Source: CAILUG01 sp038125665 (lineage in GTDB: Bacteria > Pseudomonadota > Gammaproteobacteria > Pseudomonadales > Pseudohongiellaceae). Taken from it: a stretch of DNA of 64,000 nucleotides. The translations under genes were made by a program, and so were the position numbers. Positions 26,879-36,539 of this stretch are shown here, piece by piece. The DNA lies in assembly GCA_038125665.1 (NCBI GenBank), contig JAYPEI010000007.1:1-64000 (forward strand). Reading direction: 5' to 3'. Within the stretch, counting starts at the first letter, position 1; each line of letters opens with the position of its first letter. The notes under the pieces are model-generated. The model worked only from the letters and a program-made list of their open reading frames with translations, searched no databases and was not told the origin of the DNA.

Positions 26879-27114
26879 TGTTAATTCCTCATGATGAGTT
26901 AGGAGAAGAAACTCTTCGAAACTTAATAGAAGAATTTGTTAGTAGGGAGGGCACTGAGTATGGCGTTAGAGAAATCTCAATCTCAGACAAAGTCAGACAA
27001 GTCCAAGCTCAGTTAGCAAATGGGAGCTGTGTCATTATTTTTGATGCTCATACTGAAACCTCTCATATAGTAACTATAGAAGAATGGAAAAGACGTAAGA
27101 ATGCAATTGAGTGA
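26878..27114 (+). CDS. yheU: YheU family (UPF0270) small protein
   Basis: A 78-residue protein of the conserved YheU family, whose function is not established. The opening MLIPHDELGEETLRNLIEEFV and the REGTEYG segment are typical. Its start overlaps the ttcA stop by one base, and its end overlaps the tusA start by 14 bases, so the three are almost certainly translated from one message. Confidence 0.85.
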   Translation: MLIPHDELGEETLRNLIEEFVSREGTEYGVREISISDKVRQVQAQLANGSCVIIFDAHTETSHIVTIEEWKRRKNAIE

Positions 27115-27349
27115 CTTTACCGCAGATCATGAACTCGATGCTAGGGGACTAAACTGTCCAGAGCCAGTCATGTTGTTACATCGACAAGTGCGTGAAGCAA
27201 AGATTGGTGAAACGCTTCACGTTCGTGCGACAGATCCATCAACTACCCGTGACATCCCCAAGTTCTGCACCTTTCTTGGTCATGACTTGCTTAAACAACA
27301 AAGTGATGACAAAGAATATCATTATCTCATTCGCAAGCAGGGTAACTAA
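27101..27349 (+). CDS. tusA: Sulfur carrier protein TusA
   Basis: TusA relays persulfide sulfur from cysteine desulfurase to acceptors in tRNA thiolation and other pathways. The 82-residue protein has the signature LDARGLNCPEPVM, with the active Cys at about residue 20, and the DPSTTRDIPKFC segment near the C-terminal half. Its stop overlaps the pdxB start (TAATG). Confidence 0.94.
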   Translation: MQLSDFTADHELDARGLNCPEPVMLLHRQVREAKIGETLHVRATDPSTTRDIPKFCTFLGHDLLKQQSDDKEYHYLIRKQGN

Positions 27350-28512
27350 TGGGTCTCCACATTGTCGCTGACGAGAATATCAGTCAAATAAGAAATGCAG
27401 TAAGTTCACTGATTACCTTAAGTAACGGATGCGAAGATGGCTCTTTAACTTTGCTGCCAGGTCGAGCAATAACGCGCGAATCTTTGAAAGATTGTGATGT
27501 TCTGTTGGTGCGTTCAGTGACAAAGATAAATGAACAGTTACTCAATTCAACACCGGTAAAATTCGTAGGAACAGCCACCAGCGGTGAGGATCATTGTGAT
27601 CAAGTCTATTTAAAAAAAAGGGGTATTTACTTCGCAAGTGCACGAGGCTCTAATGCACAAGGGGTGGTTGATTATGTATTTGCCGTCTTAGCTTTTCTCG
27701 GTGTTAGACGAGGTTTGCGGTGGCGTGACAGCCGCATAGGTATTGTTGGTGCCGGTGAGGTAGGGGGACGATTAGCGCAAACTTTACTTCGGCTAGGGTG
27801 TTCCGTACTAATTGCAGATCCCCATCATGTAGCGCAACAAGATAAAACGCATCCATTAGCGCCGTACTTAGCACCCCTTGATGAAGTGTTGCAGCAACCA
27901 ATTGTTAGCTTGCATACTCCATTAATTGATACAGGAACCCACCCAACTCGACATCTTCTTTGTGAAGAATCTCTTTCACTAATGTCTGCCAATGTTGCAC
28001 TAATTAACACGGCCAGAGGTGGGGTCATTGATAACACGGCCCTTCTTAAGTGGTGTCAAGAGCAGACTGAGACAGCCGTTGTACTAGATGTCTGGGAGAG
28101 TGAACCCTTAGTCCCAGCAGAACTCTTTCATTTTTGCGTCTTGGGAACCCCTCACATTGCAGGATATTCAGCAGCAGGCAAGCTCAGGGGTACAACTCAA
28201 CTTATCGATTCGCTAGGATCTTGGCTTGGTCAAACCATAGTGCATTCTTGTGCCCCCTTGAAAAAGCGTATCCTTCACTGCTCACCAAAGTGGACTCTGG
28301 ATCAGTTGATTTTGTCAGCATACAACATTGAATTGGATCACGATAGCTTAGCCAGCCTTTTTGATCAGCCAGGGGTTAGTAGAGAGGATTCGTTTGACTA
28401 TTTAAGAAAAAACTACTTACCAAGGTACGAGTTTAATCAATCCATATTGGTTGGTGCCGATAGTATATACAAGAGCCAGCTAAAAGCTTTGGGATTCCAG
28501 CTGGAAGCTTAA
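27349..28512 (+). CDS. pdxB: Erythronate-4-phosphate dehydrogenase PdxB
   Basis: PdxB oxidises 4-phosphoerythronate in the DXP-dependent pathway to pyridoxal 5'-phosphate. The 387-residue product opens with the IVADENI segment, contains the nucleotide-binding GIVGAGEVGGRLA (about residues 131-143), NTARGGVIDN with the catalytic Arg, and a TPHIAGYSAAGKL stretch carrying the catalytic His. A C-terminal PdxB dimerisation domain of about 90 residues is present, separating it from other D-2-hydroxyacid dehydrogenases. It ends the ttcA-yheU-tusA-pdxB run. Confidence 0.95.
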   Translation: MGLHIVADENISQIRNAVSSLITLSNGCEDGSLTLLPGRAITRESLKDCDVLLVRSVTKINEQLLNSTPVKFVGTATSGEDHCDQVYLKKRGIYFASARGSNAQGVVDYVFAVLAFLGVRRGLRWRDSRIGIVGAGEVGGRLAQTLLRLGCSVLIADPHHVAQQDKTHPLAPYLAPLDEVLQQPIVSLHTPLIDTGTHPTRHLLCEESLSLMSANVALINTARGGVIDNTALLKWCQEQTETAVVLDVWESEPLVPAELFHFCVLGTPHIAGYSAAGKLRGTTQLIDSLGSWLGQTIVHSCAPLKKRILHCSPKWTLDQLILSAYNIELDHDSLASLFDQPGVSREDSFDYLRKNYLPRYEFNQSILVGADSIYKSQLKALGFQLEA

Positions 28513-28522
28513 TTCTTAGTAA

Positions 28523-29734
28523 TTATTGCTCGTAGTGCTCTAGGAAGTCAGCCAGTCGTTTTAATGCTTCTGCCATGACATCTACACGAGGCAAAAAGAC
28601 AACGCGGAAGTGTTGACTACTCTTGATGTTAAATCCGCTACCTTTAACTAGGAGAACTTTCTGTTCGTTTAATAAATCTAGGATAAACCTATCATCGCTT
28701 GCAATGGGGTAGCGTTTACTGTCGAGTCTTGGGAAGAGGTAGATAGCTCCTTTAGGCTTAACACAGGTTACACCAGGGATGGCTGTTAACAAGTCGTATG
28801 CTGTGTCTCTTTGGTCTCGCAGTCTCCCACCCGGAATAATCAATTCGTTGATGCTTTGATATCCGCCCAAAGCTGTTTGCACAGCTAATTGAGCTGGCAC
28901 GTTCGCACAAAGACGCATGTTTGAGAGAATTTCCAAGCCTTCAATGAAATCTTTGGCCTTGGATTTATCGCCTGACATAAACATCCAGCCAGATCTAAAG
29001 CCAGCAAGACGGTAGCTTTTTGATAGACCATTAAAACTGATCGTGAAATGGTCGCCAGCAACTGTAGCCATAGGCGTATGTTTGGCTTCCTCATAGAGTA
29101 TCTTGTCATAGATTTCATCAGCGAATATCAGCAAATTATTTTCTCGTGCAACTTTGACGATATCCTCAAGAAGTTCTTTGCTATATACAGCGCCAGTGGG
29201 ATTGTTAGGATTTATAACAACAATAGCTTTAGTTTTTTCTGAAATCTTACTCTTTATATCTCCTACATCGGGATACCAGTCTGCCTCTTCATCACAGATA
29301 TAGTGAACTGCTTTTCCTCCGCTCAGTGTCACTGCTGCAGTCCAAAGTGGATAGTCTGGGGCAGGGACTAATACTTCATCTTCACTGTTGAGTAGAGCCT
29401 GCATGACCATGACAATAAGCTCACTAACACCATTGCCTAGGATGATGTCATCAATTGTTACCCCTTTTACGCCAAGACGCTGAGTTTCTTGCATAATGGC
29501 TTTACGAGCGGAGAAGAGACCTTTGGAATCAGAGTAAGGGGCGGCGTCTTTCAAGTTGAGCAAGACGTCTCTCTCAATTTCTTCTGGTGCGTCAAAACCA
29601 AAAACACCGGGATTACCAATGTTAAGTTTGATGATACGATGTCCTTCTTCTTCGAGGCGTTTGGCCTGTTGTAGGGCAGGTCCACGTATCTCGTAGCAGA
29701 CATGACGCAGTTTTTCTGATTGCTTGATCAACAT
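28523..29734 (-). CDS. alaA: Pyridoxal-phosphate alanine aminotransferase AlaA type
   Basis: AlaA makes alanine from pyruvate and glutamate. The 403-residue product is a fold-type I aminotransferase with the PLP lysine in NGLSKSYR (Lys239), NPNNPTGAVY (about 175-184) and the opening SEKLRHVCYEIRGPAL typical of the AlaA/YfbQ branch. I chose the ATG at 29734, giving MLIKQSEK; a TTG three codons earlier is the other option, and GGAG lies close to it. It converges on pdxB with 10 bases between stops and diverges from msrB. Confidence 0.92.
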   Translation of the reverse strand: MLIKQSEKLRHVCYEIRGPALQQAKRLEEEGHRIIKLNIGNPGVFGFDAPEEIERDVLLNLKDAAPYSDSKGLFSARKAIMQETQRLGVKGVTIDDIILGNGVSELIVMVMQALLNSEDEVLVPAPDYPLWTAAVTLSGGKAVHYICDEEADWYPDVGDIKSKISEKTKAIVVINPNNPTGAVYSKELLEDIVKVARENNLLIFADEIYDKILYEEAKHTPMATVAGDHFTISFNGLSKSYRLAGFRSGWMFMSGDKSKAKDFIEGLEILSNMRLCANVPAQLAVQTALGGYQSINELIIPGGRLRDQRDTAYDLLTAIPGVTCVKPKGAIYLFPRLDSKRYPIASDDRFILDLLNEQKVLLVKGSGFNIKSSQHFRVVFLPRVDVMAEALKRLADFLEHYEQ

Positions 29735-29838
29735 GGTTTTCAAAGTCTCCGCTCCCCCAATCTCTCAATTGGTGGTATACAATGGTGGCGTATTGTACAA
29801 ATATCAGGAACTTAGTGCCACTAGGGGAGTTACTCCAG

Positions 29839-30246
29839 ATGGAAAAAATGATTAAGTCAGAAAGTGAATGGAAAGCTGAGCTCTCTCGTGAGGAATATAG
29901 AATAACCCGTGAAAAGGGCACAGAGCGTGCGTTTACGGGTAAGTACCATGATACAAAAACAGAAGGGGTCTACCTTTGTCGTTGCTGTCGAGCCCCCCTT
30001 TTTGACTCTCAAACTAAATACGACTCAGGTAGTGGATGGCCTAGCTTTTATCAACCACTCCAAAAGGAGGCGATTATTGAAGAACGCGACAGTTCTCTCT
30101 TTATGCGAAGAACCGAGGTATTATGTGCGTCTTGTGATGCTCATCTTGGCCATGTCTTTCAAGACGGTCCAAAGCCAACTGGTTTGCGATATTGCATCAA
30201 TTCAGCTTCATTGCTCCTAGCGCCCAGCTCGGCAAGTGAGAAATAA
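29839..30246 (+). CDS. msrB: Peptide-methionine (R)-S-oxide reductase MsrB
   Basis: MsrB reduces the R epimer of methionine sulfoxide in proteins. From the ATG at 29839, preceded by GGGGAG at 29824-29829, the product has 135 residues. It carries two zinc-binding CxxC-type pairs (CRCC and CASC), the GSGWPSFYQP substrate loop, and the catalytic Cys119 in RYCINSAS. A longer in-frame start at 29782 adds residues without family resemblance. Confidence 0.96.
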   Translation: MEKMIKSESEWKAELSREEYRITREKGTERAFTGKYHDTKTEGVYLCRCCRAPLFDSQTKYDSGSGWPSFYQPLQKEAIIEERDSSLFMRRTEVLCASCDAHLGHVFQDGPKPTGLRYCINSASLLLAPSSASEK

Positions 30247-30286
30247 ATTTAACTCATCAACGAGTAATTAATTTACAGACAGCAAT

Positions 30287-32842
30287 ATGGGAATCTATCT
30301 TCGTTTAGTTTTACATAGGCCACTTTTTGGCTTGCTTTTCGCGGCCTTAGTAGTCCTTTTTTTTATTCCTACGGTTACAGATTTCCGGATAGATGCTTCC
30401 TCTGACTCATTGGTCGTAGAGGGTGATGTTGACCTGGCATACTCACGTCAAGTCAGTCATCGCTATGGAATATCGGACTTTGTCTTTGTGGTATACACCC
30501 CGGAGCAAGAGCTTTTTACTTCTGAAGTGCTGGCAGATCTACTTAGTTTACGCAATGAGTTGGCAAGTTTAGAACGGGTTGCCAGTGTGAACAGTATTTT
30601 TACTGTGCCATTGCTACAAGTAGCTGGTGCGACACTTGTTAACGTTGCGGACTCATTGACCACCTTGGAGGAGGAGGGTGTAGACCTCATTGCTGCAAAA
30701 AATGATCTGCTATCTAATAGAGCTTATCAGGATGTGCTACTAAGTGTTGATGGTAAAAGTACTGCGCTGGTTGTGAATTTCACAAGTAATCGTAAGCTTG
30801 CCGATCTGTTGGAGCTCAGAGAAAAACTTAAAGATAAATCCAGGGTCGAAGGCTTATCGGTTCAAGAGGAGGTTCAGTTATTAGAAGTTAGCACTGAGTA
30901 CCAACAAGCTAAAAAAGTTGCAGATTCCCTCCTACACCAAGACATAGCCCGGATTAGAACACTTTTGGAGCGACATAAACAAAGTGCAGATATTGTCATG
31001 GGCGGAGTACCAATGATAGCTGATGATCTCGTGTCTTTTGTTAGAAGTGATTTAGCTAGTTTTGGTTTGGCCACATTGGCTTTGATTATACTTGCTCTTT
31101 GGTTTTTCTTCCGACGGGTACTGTTTGTAGTACTGCCTATAATTTGCAGCGCTGTGATTCTAACAACTGTATTGGGTATTCTCGGAAGATTAGACTGGCC
31201 AGCTACAGTGATCTCTGCAAATTTCGTTTCACTACTTTTAATCATTACTGTGTCCCTCACAGTCCATTTGATTGTTCGTTACAGGGAGCTTCAAATTAGT
31301 GAGCCTGAAATGGGACATCTTGAGAGGATGCGAGCCGTTCTTGCTAGTATGTTAATCCCTTGTTTTTATACCAGTTTAACAACTATTGTGGCTTTTGCTT
31401 CGTTGATTATTAGCGATATTCCACCGGTAGTAGATTTTGGATTGATGATGGTTGTGGGTATAGTTGTGGCTTTTTTTCTCACCTTTCTGATCTTTCCATC
31501 ACTTGTCTCGCTACAGAAACCTCCTGTGCCTCCTGTGTTTAATCACTCGGAAAGTGGCACTGTAATGCTTAGTCGATTCACTGAAAACTATAAAGAAATA
31601 GTGGCAGGCATATCACTGTCGTTGGGTGTGCTTGCAATTTATGGATTTAGTCAGCTCAAGGTTGAAAATAGTTTTATCAATTACTTTGACTCGAGCACAG
31701 AAATTCATAGAGGCATGGTAACGATCGATCAGCGAATGGGTGGGACAACACCGTTAGATGTGATTTTGAATTTTTCGCCTGCAAGTTTTGAGGGTGATGA
31801 TTTTGGCGACGATCCTTACCAAGATGATGGGTTTGGTACCTTCACTGATGACTTTAGATCAGAGGCTTTTGCTATTGAAGGAGGCTTAGAGAGTCTCTCG
31901 GCTGACGAGGCTTTTGCTAAATCAATTCCCCTAGCGGATGAAAATTCGTATTGGTTCACTCAAGACAAAATGGCACAAATCGTTGCTATCAATGATTGGT
32001 TGGAGATGCAGCCAGAAATCGGCAAGGTTTTATCTTTAGCAACTTTACTTGAATTAGCTTATGGTCTTAACGAAGGTAATCCCCTGAATACATTTGAGTT
32101 GGGTATCTTGTATAAAAAAATCCCTGAAGAGTTCAAAGTTTCTCTTTTGCAACCCTATTTGTCTATTCCGAATGACGAAGTCCGTTTCTCAATGCGAGTA
32201 AGAGAATCAGATCCAAATTTGCGTCGTAGTGAGTTAATGGATCGTATCAGGCATGGTCTTATAGCCCAGTTTCAGTTAGACCCTAACCAAGTTCATCTAA
32301 GCGGAATGCTCGTGCTGTATAACAATATGCTCCAATCTCTATTCGCCTCACAGATCGAGACGATAGCTATAGTAATGGGGGTAATATTCGTTATGTTTTT
32401 AGTGCTATTCCGCTCAGTAAAATTAGCCATAGTCGGAATAGTCCCCAATATACTAGCAGCCTTTTGTGTTTTAGGATTAATGGGTTTGCTAGATATCCCA
32501 TTAGATATGATGACTATCACAATAGCCGCCATCGCTATTGGTATTGGTGTAGATAATACAATTCACTACATTCATAGATTCCAGACAACTTTTCATCAGA
32601 GCGGTAATTACCTAGAAACTATGCATTACTGTCATGGTTCTATTGGCAAAGGCATCTTTTATACTAATTTTTCAATAATTGCAGGTTTCTCTTTACTAGT
32701 GTTATCTAATTTCATTCCCACAGTGTATTTTGGTTTATTAACGTCTTTGGCTATGGCGTTAGCGCTATTAGCTTCACTAACTTTACTGCCGTTGCTACTC
32801 TTCAGCTTTAGGCCATTGGGGGCAGAAAAACTGTCTTCCTAG
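30287..32842 (+). CDS. MMPL/RND-superfamily predicted exporter
   Basis: An 851-residue membrane protein with the duplicated RND plan: one N-terminal span (about 10-30), a large periplasmic loop, five spans at about 250-400, then a repeat with one span at about 435 and five at about 690-840. It resembles the predicted exporter/HpnN-like MMPL group, which moves lipids or hydrophobic compounds; the substrate is unknown. The second periplasmic loop carries an acidic, Asp/Phe-rich insertion (GDDFGDDPYQDDGFGTF) near residue 505. No adaptor or outer-membrane channel gene is adjacent. Confidence 0.85.
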   Translation: MGIYLRLVLHRPLFGLLFAALVVLFFIPTVTDFRIDASSDSLVVEGDVDLAYSRQVSHRYGISDFVFVVYTPEQELFTSEVLADLLSLRNELASLERVASVNSIFTVPLLQVAGATLVNVADSLTTLEEEGVDLIAAKNDLLSNRAYQDVLLSVDGKSTALVVNFTSNRKLADLLELREKLKDKSRVEGLSVQEEVQLLEVSTEYQQAKKVADSLLHQDIARIRTLLERHKQSADIVMGGVPMIADDLVSFVRSDLASFGLATLALIILALWFFFRRVLFVVLPIICSAVILTTVLGILGRLDWPATVISANFVSLLLIITVSLTVHLIVRYRELQISEPEMGHLERMRAVLASMLIPCFYTSLTTIVAFASLIISDIPPVVDFGLMMVVGIVVAFFLTFLIFPSLVSLQKPPVPPVFNHSESGTVMLSRFTENYKEIVAGISLSLGVLAIYGFSQLKVENSFINYFDSSTEIHRGMVTIDQRMGGTTPLDVILNFSPASFEGDDFGDDPYQDDGFGTFTDDFRSEAFAIEGGLESLSADEAFAKSIPLADENSYWFTQDKMAQIVAINDWLEMQPEIGKVLSLATLLELAYGLNEGNPLNTFELGILYKKIPEEFKVSLLQPYLSIPNDEVRFSMRVRESDPNLRRSELMDRIRHGLIAQFQLDPNQVHLSGMLVLYNNMLQSLFASQIETIAIVMGVIFVMFLVLFRSVKLAIVGIVPNILAAFCVLGLMGLLDIPLDMMTITIAAIAIGIGVDNTIHYIHRFQTTFHQSGNYLETMHYCHGSIGKGIFYTNFSIIAGFSLLVLSNFIPTVYFGLLTSLAMALALLASLTLLPLLLFSFRPLGAEKLSS

Positions 32843-32940
32843 GGGAAGTTGTATCCTTGCGCTTCTTATGGCAATATGCGCGGCTTGAATCTAGCAAGCC
32901 TTTGTCTGCAACATATTGAATATTATAGGGTTTATTTTTC

Positions 32941-34265
32941 ATGCAAGTCTCTATTGAAAATCTGTCTACTCTTGAACGTAAGATGACTGTTGCTGTCCCT
33001 GCTCAGCGAATCGAAACTCAAGTTGGGCAGCGTCTTAAAGAAGCTGCTAAAACTGTCCAGTTAAAGGGTTTTCGTAAGGGCAAAGTACCAATGAAAGTAG
33101 TTCAGGATCGTTTCGGGGCCAGTGTCCGCCAAGAAGTCCTGAGCGAATTGGTTAGTCAAACTTATTATGAAGCGCTCACTCAACAGAAGATTCGTCCTGC
33201 AGGTAACCCTCAAATCGAACCCAAAGTAATGGAAGCAGGTAAAGATCTTGAATTTATCGCAACTTTTGAAGTCTTCCCAGAAGTGACCGTGGGTGATCTG
33301 AGCAAAGTTGAAGNNNNNNNNNNCTAGATAAGATGATTGAAACTTTACGCACTCAACGTCAAACTTTTCAAGATGTGGATCGCGCAGCCACCAACGGTGA
33401 TCAACTCAATATAGATTTTGTTGGTACTTTCGCTAATGGTGAAAAAGCCGGTGAAGAGTTTTCAGGAGGAACAGCTAAGGGCACTAAGCTAGTCTTAGGT
33501 TCTGGACGCATGATTAATGGCTTTGAGAGTGGACTAGTAGGCACCCAAAAAGGAGAAGAGTGTAAACTTTCTTTGACCTTCCCAGAAAACTACCACAGTG
33601 AAGCTTTGGCAGGTAGGGATGTGGAATTTAAGGTGACTGTGAATGCTGTACAAGAACCTATACTACCAGCCTTAGACGATACTTTCTTTGCATCTTTTGA
33701 TGTTAAAGAGGGTGGTATGGAGAAATTCCGTGCTGAAGTTAAAAGTAACATGGCTCGTGAACTCAAAAATGCCGTCAAAAATTCTATACGGAATCAAATT
33801 ATTGATGGTTTAGTCGGACTTCATAAAATCGAACTTCCAAAATCACTTGTGGAGGGAGAGATTAATACGCTGAGACAACAAACCCTTGAACAGTACGGGG
33901 GCAGTCTTAAGAATATCGACACTAGTATGTTGCCAGCAGAACTTTTCAAAGAGCAGGCTGAGCGCCGTGTGACTTTAGGGTTGGTGATGAATGAACTAGT
34001 TCAGATCAAAAATCTTTCAGTTGATGCTGCCAAAGTTCGGAGTTTGGTTGAGGAAATGGCTGAAAGTTACGAGCAGCCTGACGAAGTGGTTAAGTGGTAC
34101 TACAGTAATAAAGAGCAAATGCAACAAATTGAATCCATTGCAATGGAAGAAGCCGTAATAGAGACAGTACTTGAAGCAGCTAAAATTTCTGAAACGGTCT
34201 GTAGCTACGAAGAGGCGTTGAAACCTGTAGAGAAAGCAGCGGAGAAATTATCTGAGGAAGGTTAA
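32941..34265 (+). CDS. tig: Trigger factor, interrupted only by an assembly gap
   Basis: Trigger factor is the ribosome-bound chaperone and prolyl isomerase met by nascent chains. The N-terminal ribosome-binding signature GFRKGKVPM is at about residues 43-51; the FKBP-like domain (VDFVGTF, GSGRMINGFESGL) and the helical C-terminal chaperone domain follow. Ten N at 33314-33323 split the frame after Val-Glu; the sequence resumes Leu-Asp-Lys-Met-Ile-Glu. Compared with E. coli trigger factor about 12 residues are missing, so the real gap should be about 35 bases, which also restores the frame. The gene is intact in the organism, I infer. It heads the tig-clpP-clpX-lon block. Confidence 0.95.
33314..33323. 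other. Assembly gap (10 N) inside tig
   Basis: Exactly ten N, a scaffold placeholder. The frames on the two sides require a true length of 2 modulo 3, and the protein comparison suggests 35 bases. Confidence 0.97.
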
Positions 34266-34319
34266 CTCAAAAAATATAGGACATTATAACTGCTAGTTAC
34301 TACTATTGTTGTAGATTCT

Positions 34320-34344
34320 AGAGGGACCCTCTTGCCTTTATAAT
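34320..34344 (+). promoter_or_regulatory. Candidate clpP promoter element with a 13-bp dyad
   Basis: A perfect -10 hexamer TATAAT at 34339-34344 lies 16 bases before clpP. Just upstream is the odd palindrome AGAGGG-A-CCCTCT (34320-34332), which would overlap the spacer and -35 position. No good -35 is visible, which would suit an activator- or alternative-factor-dependent promoter. Pattern only. Confidence 0.35.
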
Positions 34345-34360
34345 ATAGGAAATTATAGAT

Positions 34361-34984
34361 ATGTATAAACATGAGCTACTCGATGCATTGATTCCTATGG
34401 TCGTCGAACAAACTTCTCGGGGTGAGCGGTCCTACGATATCTATTCTAGACTTCTGAAGGAGCGGGTTATTTTCATGGTTGGTCAGGTCGAAGATCATAT
34501 GGCTAACTTGGTTGTCGCTCAGTTACTGTTTTTGGAATCAGAAAATCCAGATAAAGATATCCATCTTTACATAAACTCCCCGGGAGGATCTGTGACTGCT
34601 GGCTTGTCCATTTACGATACCATGCAGTTCATTAAACCCGATGTGAGTACCATGTGCATAGGTCAAGCTGCTAGTATGGGTGCCTTATTACTCGCTGGTG
34701 GTGCTACTGGAAAAAGATATGCATTACCTAATTCACGTATGATGATTCACCAACCTTCGGGTGGTTTTCAGGGACAGGCCTCTGATATCCACATACAGGC
34801 TAAGGAAATTTTGAACATTAAAGAGAAGCTCAACAAGATTTTGTCTTTACATACAGGTCAATCAGAGGAAGTCATTGCACATGATACTGACCGTGACACT
34901 TTCATGAGCGCTAGTTCTGCAGTTGAATACGGTCTGATTGATCAGGTTTTAAATAGTCGTCAAGCCTCCGAAGAAGCCAAATAA
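34361..34984 (+). CDS. clpP: ATP-dependent Clp protease proteolytic subunit ClpP
   Basis: ClpP forms the tetradecameric serine-protease barrel served by ClpX and ClpA. The 207-residue product has the catalytic triad Ser105 (GQAASMGA), His130 (MMIHQPSGG) and Asp179 (DTDRD), each exactly six residues earlier than in the E. coli precursor, so the propeptide is correspondingly short. It follows tig by 95 bases and precedes clpX by 242. Confidence 0.98.
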   Translation: MYKHELLDALIPMVVEQTSRGERSYDIYSRLLKERVIFMVGQVEDHMANLVVAQLLFLESENPDKDIHLYINSPGGSVTAGLSIYDTMQFIKPDVSTMCIGQAASMGALLLAGGATGKRYALPNSRMMIHQPSGGFQGQASDIHIQAKEILNIKEKLNKILSLHTGQSEEVIAHDTDRDTFMSASSAVEYGLIDQVLNSRQASEEAK

Positions 34985-35169
34985 ATCTTCACATTCAAAA
35001 AAATCTAAAAAATCTGTTAATTTTGGCTTGTAAAACGATTGCTATGCCTTCATCTTACACGTGAAGTCAAACGAAGTTGTTTGATTTAACTAATGGATTA
35101 AAACTTACAGCCCCGTAAGTTATCGTTTGCAAGAGCATTCCAATTAACTTAGGGGTTTGAAGATAATAT

Positions 35170-35201
35170 CTAGACAGCGTCTAGAAACTTTTTAGAAAGT
35201 T
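35170..35201 (+). promoter_or_regulatory. Two adjacent dyads upstream of clpX
   Basis: CTAGAC-AGC-GTCTAG (35170-35184) and AACTTT-TTAG-AAAGTT (35186-35201) lie side by side just before a TATAAT at 35201-35206 and 25 bases before clpX. The rest of the 242-base clpP-clpX interval holds no ORF. They may be an operator or mRNA hairpins; nothing more can be said. Confidence 0.3.
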
Positions 35202-35226
35202 ATAATGATTAATAGTGAGAAGATAA

Positions 35227-36522
35227 ATGGCGGGTGATAAGCACAAAGATGACAATGGCAAAATGCTTTACTGCTCTTTTTGCGGTAAAAGCCAGCACGA
35301 AGTACGTAAACTGATTGCTGGGCCTAATGTTTTTGTGTGTGATGAATGTGTTGATTTATGTAACGATATCATTCGCGAGGAAATTCAGGATCGTGGCATA
35401 GAACGTGCTCGGGGTGATAAGCAGTTGCCCACTCCAGTCGAAATCTGTGAAACTTTAGATAGTTACGTCATTGACCAACAACAAGCGAAGAAAATTCTCT
35501 CTGTAGCTGTTTATAACCATTACAAACGTCTCAATTATCACCGTGGTTCCGACGATGTTGAACTTTCAAAAAGCAACATTCTGATTATCGGTCCAACCGG
35601 TACTGGAAAAACACTATTGGCTGAGACTTTGGCAAGGCTTCTTGATGTTCCATTCACCATTGCAGATGCCACAACCCTGACCGAAGCTGGTTATGTAGGT
35701 GAGGACGTTGAAAATATCATTCAAAAGCTACTACAGAAGTGTGACTACGATGTAGAAAAAGCCCAGATGGGGATAGTGTACGTAGATGAAATTGATAAGA
35801 TATCTCGTAAGTCAGATAACCCTTCGATTACACGAGATGTATCCGGAGAGGGAGTTCAACAGGCTCTGTTGAAATTAATAGAAGGCACAATAGCCTCAGT
35901 ACCACCTCAAGGTGGCCGCAAACATCCTCAACAAGAATTTCTTCAAGTAGATACTCGTAACATTTTATTCATATGTGGAGGAGCTTTTGCCGGTTTGGAT
36001 AGAATAATTCGAGATCGTTCAGAAAAAAGCGGTATTGGCTTTTCTGCAACTGTTCGAAGTAAAGATCTCAATGCAAGTGTGGGTGAGACACTTCAAGAAG
36101 TTGAACCAGAGGATCTGGTTAAATTCGGCTTGATACCTGAATTTGTGGGACGTTTACCTATGATAGCTTCTCTTAATGAGCTTGATGTAGATGCTCTCGT
36201 TAGAATTTTAAAAGAACCAAAAAATTCCCTCACCAAGCAATATGTAAAATTGTTTGAAATGGAAGGTGTCGAAATCCAATTTAGGGATGATGCGTTGTAT
36301 GCTGTAGCTGAAAAGGCTCATGAACGTAAAACAGGTGCTCGTGGGTTGCGGGCCATCATGGAAAATGTGCTACTCGACACCATGTACAAGATCCCATCTG
36401 CCAAAAATGTCACCAAAGTGATCATTGATGAAGCGGTTATTAGGGGTGAATCTGAGCCATTACTCATGTATGAAAATGAAGCACAGGAAGAAGCCCCAGC
36501 TACAGTAAATGCCAAAAAATAA
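35227..36522 (+). CDS. clpX: ATP-dependent Clp protease ATP-binding subunit ClpX
   Basis: ClpX unfolds tagged substrates and feeds them to ClpP. The 431-residue product has the N-terminal four-cysteine zinc domain (CSFCGK and CDEC), the Walker A GPTGTGKT (about 119-126), VYVDEIDK Walker B, the RKHPQQEF loop and sensor motifs. The pore and ClpP-contact regions look intact. lon follows after 17 bases. Confidence 0.98.
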   Translation: MAGDKHKDDNGKMLYCSFCGKSQHEVRKLIAGPNVFVCDECVDLCNDIIREEIQDRGIERARGDKQLPTPVEICETLDSYVIDQQQAKKILSVAVYNHYKRLNYHRGSDDVELSKSNILIIGPTGTGKTLLAETLARLLDVPFTIADATTLTEAGYVGEDVENIIQKLLQKCDYDVEKAQMGIVYVDEIDKISRKSDNPSITRDVSGEGVQQALLKLIEGTIASVPPQGGRKHPQQEFLQVDTRNILFICGGAFAGLDRIIRDRSEKSGIGFSATVRSKDLNASVGETLQEVEPEDLVKFGLIPEFVGRLPMIASLNELDVDALVRILKEPKNSLTKQYVKLFEMEGVEIQFRDDALYAVAEKAHERKTGARGLRAIMENVLLDTMYKIPSAKNVTKVIIDEAVIRGESEPLLMYENEAQEEAPATVNAKK

Positions 36523-36539
36523 GAGCTATAACCTATATT

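Noticed and set aside
32843..32940. Possible tRNA before tig
   Set aside because: The 98 bases were read for acceptor-stem pairing and a T-loop GTTCRA pattern; neither is present.
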